This document shows positions 58,127 to 64,000 of a stretch of 64,000 nucleotides of DNA, in pieces. The notes beneath the pieces were generated by a model that saw nothing but the letters and a program-made list of their open reading frames with translations, was not told the DNA's origin and ran no database searches. Source of the stretch: Leisingera caerulea DSM 24564 (GTDB lineage Bacteria > Pseudomonadota > Alphaproteobacteria > Rhodobacterales > Rhodobacteraceae); NCBI RefSeq assembly GCF_000473325.1, contig NZ_AXBI01000001.1, positions 1-64,000 on the forward strand, written 5' to 3'. How positions within the stretch are numbered: position 1 is the first letter of the stretch; each line of letters opens with the position of its first letter. A program made the translations under genes and the position numbers.

Positions 58127-59151
58127 CCGGTTGCTCCGCTGCGGGGCGAGAGGGGCCGTCCGAGGACATGCTCTGCGCCGCTGATGATGTCCGCGATACG
58201 CTCGGCTGCCGGCACGATCCCGCGGATGGCGCCCGCCCCCTGGCCTGCAAACAGGGCCATCGCCTCGAGGTCGCCGGTGGTGGTGCGCAGCGGGGAATCG
58301 GTGCTGTACCGCAGCCGCGGCTGGCTGCCGTCCCAAGCGATTTCCTCACGCGGGAGAGCGTCGGGATCGTGGCCCATATAGGCGCCGCCGAGCGCCTTGG
58401 TGACGCTGTTCTCCAGCACCCGCACCGCCGCGCCCGCGGGCCAGTTCAGCACGAAGACATCGGTCAGGACGGTGTCGGCGCCGGTGGCGGCGGCAACGCG
58501 GTCCTTGTGGTAGCGGTAAGCAAAGGATTCAGCCGTTGCAAGAAAGGCGGTGCCGCACTGGATCCCGGCGGCGCCCATGGCCAAGAAAGCGGCCAGATCC
58601 CCGCCGGTGGACAGGCCGCCCGAAGCGACGACCGGGATAGACACCGCTTCCAGGATTTCTTCCGTCAGGCCGCGGAGCGGATGACGGCCGTGGACATGGC
58701 CGCCGGCCTCGATGCCCTGGGCGATGATCACGTCGGCGCCGGCGGCCTCTGCGGCGCGCGCGGCCTCAACGGTGCCGACCTGGTGCAGAACCAGGCGGCC
58801 CGCCGCTTTTACCCGGGCCACGGTTTCGGGCATGACATCCCAGAAGAAGGTAAAGACGGGAACGCCGAGATCGAGGCAGCACCCGATCTGCGCATCGAGC
58901 AGGGCGGGTTCGGTTGCCGCAGGGATCACATTCACCGCAAAGGGGCGGTCTGTGGCGGCCCTGAGCCGGGTGACCTCCTCGGTGATCAGAGCCGGGCTTT
59001 CGCGCACCATGCCCAGCATGCCGAAGCCGCCGGCATTGGTCACGGCGGCGGCCAGTTCCCAGCGGGACACGCCGCCCATGCCCGCCAGGAGGATGGGGTA
59101 ATCGCTGCCCAGCAGGCCGCAGAGGGGGGTTGCAGCAGCGAAAGTCGTCAT
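58123..59151 (-). CDS. Nitronate monooxygenase / enoyl-reductase-II-type flavin oxidoreductase
   Basis: A 342-aa TIM-barrel FMN enzyme of the 2-nitropropane dioxygenase family: YPILLAGMGGVSRWELAAAV, TNAGGFGMLGMVRESPALI, IIAQGIEAGGHVHGRH (active-site GxEAGGH), SIPVVASGGLSTGGDLAAFL and GAAGIQCGTAFLATAES. It oxidises nitronates or acts as a related NAD(P)H:flavin oxidoreductase. AGGAGAAACG precedes the ATG at 59151. It is coupled to the folate cyclo-ligase gene downstream. Confidence 0.88.
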   Translation of the reverse strand: MTTFAAATPLCGLLGSDYPILLAGMGGVSRWELAAAVTNAGGFGMLGMVRESPALITEEVTRLRAATDRPFAVNVIPAATEPALLDAQIGCCLDLGVPVFTFFWDVMPETVARVKAAGRLVLHQVGTVEAARAAEAAGADVIIAQGIEAGGHVHGRHPLRGLTEEILEAVSIPVVASGGLSTGGDLAAFLAMGAAGIQCGTAFLATAESFAYRYHKDRVAAATGADTVLTDVFVLNWPAGAAVRVLENSVTKALGGAYMGHDPDALPREEIAWDGSQPRLRYSTDSPLRTTTGDLEAMALFAGQGAGAIRGIVPAAERIADIISGAEHVLGRPLSPRSGATG

Positions 59152-59286
59152 CTGCGTTTCTCCTGTGCCGTGCAAGCGGTCACGCCGCCTGCAATCTGCG
59201 CGTTAGGGTGGGCCGGGCCGCGCCGCGCGTCAAGCGGCAGGGCCGGTTTCCACTGTCGCTGGTCTGGTGCCGGGACTGCCGGGCGC

Positions 59287-60171
59287 TTAGTCCAGCGGGG
59301 CGAAGAAGGCTTTGGCAAAGGCGGTGAACGCCTGGATGACAGGCTGTTTCAGCGCGGCGCCGCGATGGGCAAGTGCAATTTGATGCGGCGGCGGATGGCC
59401 GGAGAGCGGCACCCGGACGACCGGATTGCCATCATAGCACAACCCGTCAGGCAGGTCGGTGGCCAGCAGGCCGGCGCCGAACCCGTTGGCCACCATCGAC
59501 CGCAGCATCTCGATCGAGCCGGTCTCTTGGGCCACCCGCACCGGAAACCTAGCGTTCTGCAGCAGGGACAGGAAATAGCCGCGGCTGTGCGGCAGGTTCA
59601 TCAGGATGATTGGCTCCTGCGCCAGGTCTTCGGCGCTGACGCCGGGCTGACGGGCCAGCCTGTGCCCCGGCGGCAGCAGCGCATAGGGTTCGGCGGCCAT
59701 CAGCGGAATGATGGCGAAATCCGACGGAACCCCGAAATCATAGAGCAGCGCGAGGTCGATCCGGCCTTCGCTGAGCCAGTCGAACAGCGTTTGCAAGTCT
59801 CCTTCGAGGATGCGGATCTCCGCGCCGGGGCGGGTGTCCATGAAGCGGCGCACTAGCTGCGGCGCATAGCGGGGGCCCAGGGTGGAAAACACACCAAGGT
59901 TCAGGAACTCCGGCGTCCCTTCGCCGCCGCTCAGCACCCAGCGCGCCTGCTTCTCCAGTTCGCGCAGCTGGGCAACCTTATGCTGCCCGAACGCCGTCAG
60001 CTCCATCCCGCGGCCGGGGATGCGGACAAAGAGCTTCTGGCCGAACACCTCCTCGCAGCGGGCGATGGCCAGCGACACCGAGGGCTGCGAGGTGTTCAGC
60101 GCGCGGCTGGCCGCCGCGGTGCTGCCGGTGTCGGCCACGGCCAGCAGGACTTCGACCTGGCGGAAGTTCAA
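59287..60171 (-). CDS. LysR-type transcriptional regulator
   Basis: A LysR regulator of about 295 aa. The winged helix-turn-helix is near the start (NFRQVEVLLAVADTGSTAAA, SRALNTSQPSVSLAIARCEE) and is followed by an effector-binding domain (FLNLGVFSTLGPRYAPQLVR). The start is uncertain. The reading frame opens further upstream over the divergent CoA-transferase promoter, but homology begins at NFRQVE, so a TTG at 60171 or 60183 is most likely. It is divergent from the CoA-transferase / acyl-CoA dehydrogenase pair and probably controls it. Confidence 0.82.
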   Translation of the reverse strand: MNFRQVEVLLAVADTGSTAAASRALNTSQPSVSLAIARCEEVFGQKLFVRIPGRGMELTAFGQHKVAQLRELEKQARWVLSGGEGTPEFLNLGVFSTLGPRYAPQLVRRFMDTRPGAEIRILEGDLQTLFDWLSEGRIDLALLYDFGVPSDFAIIPLMAAEPYALLPPGHRLARQPGVSAEDLAQEPIILMNLPHSRGYFLSLLQNARFPVRVAQETGSIEMLRSMVANGFGAGLLATDLPDGLCYDGNPVVRVPLSGHPPPHQIALAHRGAALKQPVIQAFTAFAKAFFAPLD

Positions 60172-60268
60172 TGGTATATTCAAGTTGGAATACCCTTTAT
60201 ACAGATCCTGTATTTCCTGATATATCTCAATGGACGCTATCCTGCAGCAAGCAATTGATGGGGGAAGC

Positions 60269-61444
60269 ATGTTCGACAATAACGCCACCGCAGGCCGCAG
60301 GCCGCTGGAGGGGGTCCGGGTGCTGGACTTTTCCCGCGTTCTGGCCGGTCCCTACTGCACCGCGCTGATGGCCGACCTTGGCGCGGAAGTGATCAAGGTG
60401 GAACCGCCCGCGGGCGATGACTACCGCCACATCGGCCCCTTCAGGGACGGCGAAAGCCTGCTGTTCCAGTCGGTGAATCGCGGCAAGAAATCCATCGTTC
60501 TGGACCTGAAATCCGCAGAAGGCGCGGCGGCGGCCCGGGCGCTGGCGGCGGAGAGCGATGTTTTGATCGAGAATTTCCGCCCCGGCGTGATGGAGCGGTT
60601 CGGGCTGGGCCGGGAGGCATTGTGCGCGGCCTGTCCGCAGCTGGTCTATGTCTCGGTGTCCGGGTTCGGCCAGACCGGCCCGAACCGGATGCTGCCGGCC
60701 TATGACATCATCATCCAGGCGATGAGCGGGCTGATGGACGTGACCGGCGCCGAGGACGGCCCGCCGATGATGGCCGGGGACGCCTTTGCCGATGTGGCGG
60801 GCGGCCTGTTCGCGGCCTTCGGGGCGATGGTGGCGCTGTTCGACCGCGCCCGAAGCGGCCGGGGGCGGCATGTCGACCTGGCGCTGTACGATTCGCTGGT
60901 GTCGATGATGCCGGTGCTGGCCTGCCGGGCGCTGATGGCCGGGGAGACGCCGAAGCGGACCGGCAGCAAGCACGCGCTGTCGGCGCCCTTTGGCACCTAT
61001 CCGGCCAGGGACGGCAGTTTTACCGTCGCGGTGCTGAACGACCGGCTGTTTGCAAAGTTCGCGGCGGCCATCGGCGCGCCGGAACTGGCGGAGGATCCGC
61101 GGTTCGCCAGCGACAGCCAGCGGCGGCAGAATGAGCCGGCGCTGGCGCAGCATATCGAAAGCTGGGCCGCGGTCCGGGACGTGCAGAGCGTCGCCGCGCT
61201 GCTGTCCGAGGAGGGTATCCCGGCCGCGGCCCTGAGTTCGGTGCCGGAGGCCTGGGCGTCGCCGCAGGCGCAGGCGCGGGAGCTGGCAACGCCCGTCACC
61301 CATCCCGCGCTCGGCACGCTGAGCGTGCCGGAACAGCCGGTTCATTTCAGCGCCGCGCCGCGCGGCGGCCGTCAGGCAGCCCCGGGACTGGGGGCGCATA
61401 CAGAGGAAATCCTGCATCGGCTGAAGGAAGGAGAGACCAAATGA
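60269..61444 (+). CDS. CoA transferase, family III (CaiB/BaiF)
   Basis: A family III CoA transferase of about 391 aa. The N-terminal motif is LEGVRVLDFSRVLAGPYCTA, followed by DLGAEVIKVEPPAGDDYRHI and YDIIIQAMSGLMDVTG, which contains the catalytic Asp. RGRHVDLALYDSLVSMMPVL follows. It moves CoA between carboxylic acids through an aspartyl-CoA intermediate. The ATG at 60269 follows GGGGGAAGC; an ATG at 60230 is also in frame. Its stop overlaps the acyl-CoA dehydrogenase start by four bases, so the pair would activate and then desaturate one unidentified acid. Confidence 0.88.
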   Translation: MFDNNATAGRRPLEGVRVLDFSRVLAGPYCTALMADLGAEVIKVEPPAGDDYRHIGPFRDGESLLFQSVNRGKKSIVLDLKSAEGAAAARALAAESDVLIENFRPGVMERFGLGREALCAACPQLVYVSVSGFGQTGPNRMLPAYDIIIQAMSGLMDVTGAEDGPPMMAGDAFADVAGGLFAAFGAMVALFDRARSGRGRHVDLALYDSLVSMMPVLACRALMAGETPKRTGSKHALSAPFGTYPARDGSFTVAVLNDRLFAKFAAAIGAPELAEDPRFASDSQRRQNEPALAQHIESWAAVRDVQSVAALLSEEGIPAAALSSVPEAWASPQAQARELATPVTHPALGTLSVPEQPVHFSAAPRGGRQAAPGLGAHTEEILHRLKEGETK

Positions 61445-62577
61445 GCGGTGATCTGAACAGTGAAGAACAGGCCGTCATCGGCCAAATCGAGCGGTTTTCG
61501 AATGAGGTGCTGGCGCCTGCCGCTGCGGCGATCGATGCCGCGGGGACATTTGCAACCCTGCACCGCCCGGCGCTGGCAGAAATGGGCACCATGGGCATGA
61601 ACCTGCCCGAAGCCTATGGCGGCATTGGCCTGTCCGGTCCTGCGCTCTATTGCGCGGTGGAGGCCATAGCCGGCGCCTGCGGCTCAACTGCGTCGATGCT
61701 GACGGCGCATTTTCTGGCGACGGATTCTCTTCTGCTGGGCGCGGATGAGGCGTTGAAGCAGCGGCTGCTGCCGGCCGCCGCATCGGGGGAGGCGCTGGGG
61801 GCTTTTGCCTTGACCGAGCCGATGGCCGGCTCCAACCCGGCCGACATGCGCACCACCGCCATCCGCGACGGGGACGGCTACCGGCTGAAAGGCTCGAAAT
61901 GCTTCATCTCGAACGCGGGCGGCGCGGATTTCATCGTGGTCTATGCCAAGACCGACAGCAGCGCAGGCGCGCGCGGGGTCAGCGCCTTTGTGGTGGAGCC
62001 GGGCAAGACGGACGGGGTGGAGATCGGCAGGCACGAGGAAACCATGGGGCTGCGCGGCGGCCATGTGTTCCCGGTCTCCCTTGACTGCCATGTGCCCGCG
62101 GAAAACCGGCTGGGCGACGAAGGCACCGGATTCCGAACCGCGATGAAGGTGCTGGACAATGGCCGCATCGAGGTAGCCGCGCAGGCAACCGGCATCGCCC
62201 GCGCGGCGCTGGATGCGGCGGTTTCCTATGCCAAGGAACGCGAGGTCGGCGGCCAGCCGATTGGCAATTTCCAGGGGCTGCAATGGATGCTGGCCGACAG
62301 CGCCACCGAGCTGGCGGCGGCGCGGGCCTTGGGGCTGCAGGCCGCCCGCAAGCGTGGCACCGGTGAGCGGTATTCCTTGGACTCGGCCTTTGCCAAGCTC
62401 TATGCCAGCGAGGCGGCCTGGCGCATTACCGACCGGGCGCTGCAGATTCACGGTGGTTACGGCTATACTCGCGACTTCCCCCTGGAACGCTACCTGCGCG
62501 ACTTGCGGATCTTCCGGATTTATGAGGGATCTTCGGAAATCCAGCGCACGATCATTGCCCGCGGCATGCTGAAGTAG
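61441..62577 (+). CDS. Acyl-CoA dehydrogenase
   Basis: A 378-aa acyl-CoA dehydrogenase. It has an N-terminal helical domain, the FAD/substrate loop (GAFALTEPMAGSNPADMRTT and GSKCFISNAGGADFIVVYAK), and the catalytic Glu in RIYEGSSEIQRTIIARGML near the C-terminus. Length and motifs are typical of short-chain acyl-CoA dehydrogenases. It is translationally coupled to the CoA transferase upstream and acts on its CoA product. The acid is not identifiable. Confidence 0.9.
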   Translation: MSGDLNSEEQAVIGQIERFSNEVLAPAAAAIDAAGTFATLHRPALAEMGTMGMNLPEAYGGIGLSGPALYCAVEAIAGACGSTASMLTAHFLATDSLLLGADEALKQRLLPAAASGEALGAFALTEPMAGSNPADMRTTAIRDGDGYRLKGSKCFISNAGGADFIVVYAKTDSSAGARGVSAFVVEPGKTDGVEIGRHEETMGLRGGHVFPVSLDCHVPAENRLGDEGTGFRTAMKVLDNGRIEVAAQATGIARAALDAAVSYAKEREVGGQPIGNFQGLQWMLADSATELAAARALGLQAARKRGTGERYSLDSAFAKLYASEAAWRITDRALQIHGGYGYTRDFPLERYLRDLRIFRIYEGSSEIQRTIIARGMLK

Positions 62578-62850
62578 CCTGTCAGACGGCTCAAACCATG
62601 CAGGCTACGAATATGCAAAGCGCATCCTGCCCCGGCCCTGATCATCGCGCTTGGTTTACTGAGCAGAAAGCGGCGGGCGGGGTACCAGCCAGCTTGTGAA
62701 CAGCATCACCGCCTGTGACTGCGGCTAAAAACAGGCTTCAGGAAAAGTCGGGTTTGCCAATGGTCCTTGGCACAAGGTTTCGTTGCAATTTCGTTTTTTC
62801 CCCTAGTCGGGGAAATGCGACCGTCCTGGCCGGCTGTCCTCCCGCCGTAT

Positions 62851-63116
62851 TGTCAATGAGCGTTCAAAACTGACCCGGTTTCAGCGTTTGAATTTGACCC
62901 ACCCCTTGTGGCGCAAAGGCCCCAGGCGGGCCGCCCTCATATAGCGAGTCCGTCTGGGGTCTTTGCTTGCGCGACGTTTATGTTTTTCTGCGTCGCTTGC
63001 TCTGTGCGAACCGGTATGACGTGTTGCCTGTCTCGATGATTGCGCAGTGATGGGTTACGCGATCCAGAAGCGCGGTTGTCATCTTGGCGTCACCGAAGAC
63101 CGAGACCCATTCGCCG
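62851..63116 (-). mobile_element. IS21-family remnant: right end plus 3' part of istB
   Basis: The end begins TGTCAATGAGCGTTCAAAAC at 62851, identical over 46 bases to 27593-27638. On the minus strand 63116-62978 encodes [20 protein letters not shown] and [20 protein letters not shown] plus RRRKT, the C-terminus of the IstB ATPase helper. The IS6 element at 63117 cuts off the rest of istB and all of istA. Bases 62578-62850, before this remnant, hold no recognisable gene. Confidence 0.82.
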
Positions 63117-63925
63117 GGCATTGCCAAGTTGATCACGGGGTTCCGTCGGGATAGGCGGTCATCATGAAAACCGTGCCGACAATTCGACGCCTGAAGGGCT
63201 TTCGTTTTCCCCGCGAGATCATCTCCTATGCCGTCTGGGCTTACCATCGGTTTGCGCTGAGCACGGCAGATGTCGAGGATCTGCTGGCCGAACGCGGCGT
63301 GATGGTCAGCCGGGAAACCGTCCGGAACTGGGTGAACCGGTTTGGCCGCCATTTCGCCGATTGCATCAAGCGCGACAGGCCGGGCGCCAGTGACAAATGG
63401 CACTTGGATGAAGTCGTTGTTCCGATCAATGGCGTGAAGTTCTGGCTTTGGCGGGCAGTCGACGCGAATGGGAATGTGCTCGACATTCTCGTGCAAAAGC
63501 AACGTAATGCAAAGGCCGCCAGCCGGTTCTTGAAGCGGCTGATCGACCGGTTTGGCGCGCCGCGGGTCGTGATCACCGACAAGCTGCGCAGTTACATCAG
63601 GCCGATCCGCAACCTCGTGGCGAATGCTGATCATCGGGCGCACAAGGGCTTGAACAACCGGATCGAAGGATCCCATCGGCCTACCCGCAAGCGAGAGAAA
63701 CTCATGGGGCGGTTCAAGTCACCCGGACAGGCTCAGAGATTTCTGGACGCACATGACCAGATCAACATGTTCTTCCGTCCCCGCCGCTATCGTCTTACCG
63801 CCACATCGTACCGCCACGCCCGATCCGATGCCTTTGATCTTTGGAACGGCTACGCACTCGAGATGACCGCATGACGGGCGCGGAGCAGGCCGCATTCAGC
63901 CGGGTGCAAATAAGTTGGCAATGCC
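63117..63925 (+). mobile_element. IS6-family insertion sequence, copy 2 (809 bp)
   Basis: It runs from GGCATTGCCAA at 63117 to TTGGCAATGCC at 63925, the same length as copy 1 at 46614-47422 and in opposite orientation. It truncates an IS21 istB gene on its left. The flanking octamers (ATTCGCCG and TTTTTGCT) do not match each other or those of copy 1. No gene is seen in the remaining 75 bases of the window. Confidence 0.92.
63164..63874 (+). CDS. IS6-family transposase
   Basis: A 236-aa DDE transposase identical in sequence to the copy at 46665-47375. It has the helix-turn-helix with [20 protein letters not shown], and DDE residues in [15 protein letters not shown] and NNRIEGSHR. Identity of the two proteins indicates recent duplication or gene conversion between the copies. 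Confidence 0.95.
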   Translation: MKTVPTIRRLKGFRFPREIISYAVWAYHRFALSTADVEDLLAERGVMVSRETVRNWVNRFGRHFADCIKRDRPGASDKWHLDEVVVPINGVKFWLWRAVDANGNVLDILVQKQRNAKAASRFLKRLIDRFGAPRVVITDKLRSYIRPIRNLVANADHRAHKGLNNRIEGSHRPTRKREKLMGRFKSPGQAQRFLDAHDQINMFFRPRRYRLTATSYRHARSDAFDLWNGYALEMTA

Positions 63926-64000
63926 TTTTTGCTATGTCGACGGGCATCCGAGCCGCTCGGCATCCTTTGCGGCGACGGTTTTGCTTTCCATAAACCGGAA

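Noticed and set aside
58168-59856. 562-codon plus-strand frame opposite the flavin oxidoreductase and LysR genes
   Set aside because: Antisense shadow of two recognisable families; no ribosome binding site or known motif.

Overview
The window looks like an accessory replicon, or an island rich in insertion sequences, from a marine alphaproteobacterium of the Roseobacter group (Rhodobacteraceae). The reasons are the high GC content, AGGAGG-type ribosome binding sites, TRAP, BCCT and Liv-type transporters, DUF1127 and CatB/BenABCD genes typical of that group, and IS66, IS21, ISL3, IS630, IS6 and IS3 elements. The assignment rests on gene content only. No rRNA, tRNA, CRISPR array or replication origin was seen.

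Region 1 (0.2-17.8 kb) is a benzoate/catechol catabolic island. It runs catB-benABCD, then a five-gene Liv-type ABC importer. On the other strand are a LysR regulator and an intradiol dioxygenase. Divergent from that dioxygenase is a second operon: an unknown 126-aa protein, an alpha/beta hydrolase, a 50-aa Cys-containing protein, a BKACE (DUF849) enzyme and the BenE benzoate symporter. No catC, pcaIJ or pcaF is visible. The BKACE gene suggests a non-canonical end to the 3-oxoadipate route.

Region 2 (16.9-27.5 kb) carries aromatic feeder functions: an AEC carrier, a 3-hydroxybenzoate 4-monooxygenase-like flavoprotein, a second FAD monooxygenase with a tiny partner and a LuxR-type regulator, and a TRAP importer next to a hippurate-hydrolase-type M20 amidase under a MarR regulator. 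That amidase could supply benzoate to region 1.

Region 3 (27.6-30.6 kb) is an insertion-sequence pile-up: an IS21 end, an ISL3 element and an IS630 element. Region 4 (30.6-37.2 kb) has an XRE regulator and a glycine-betaine-type ABC importer with a fused double permease, co-transcribed with an amidase. Region 5 (37.4-46.6 kb) matches, gene family by gene family, the trigonelline (N-methylnicotinate) degradation pathway known from Acinetobacter baylyi: GntR regulator, conserved hypothetical proteins, hydrolase, flavin reductase, flavin-dependent oxygenase, aldehyde dehydrogenase, betaine transporter and succinate-semialdehyde dehydrogenase.

Region 6 (46.6-63.9 kb) lies between two IS6-family copies in inverted orientation that encode identical transposases. 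It holds a stress-type cluster: four proteins with a GreA/Rnk-like C-terminal domain (two canonical Rnk, two divergent), MscS, a DUF1127 protein, a tandem universal stress protein, a broken dps and an MFS carrier. Further on are a folate cyclo-ligase, a nitronate-monooxygenase-type flavoprotein, and a LysR / CoA-transferase / acyl-CoA dehydrogenase module.

The most novel signal is in region 6. Four copies of an RNA-like leader (near 48.8, 51.1, 53.2 and 53.45 kb) share a CTGAACCGCC core and two mutually exclusive stems maintained by different bases in each copy. Three of the four also share an upstream ATGTTG-N11-TCAT motif. Each precedes an Rnk-like or DUF1127 gene in the matching orientation. 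This looks like a cis-regulatory RNA or shared stress-regulon leader that I cannot assign to a named family.
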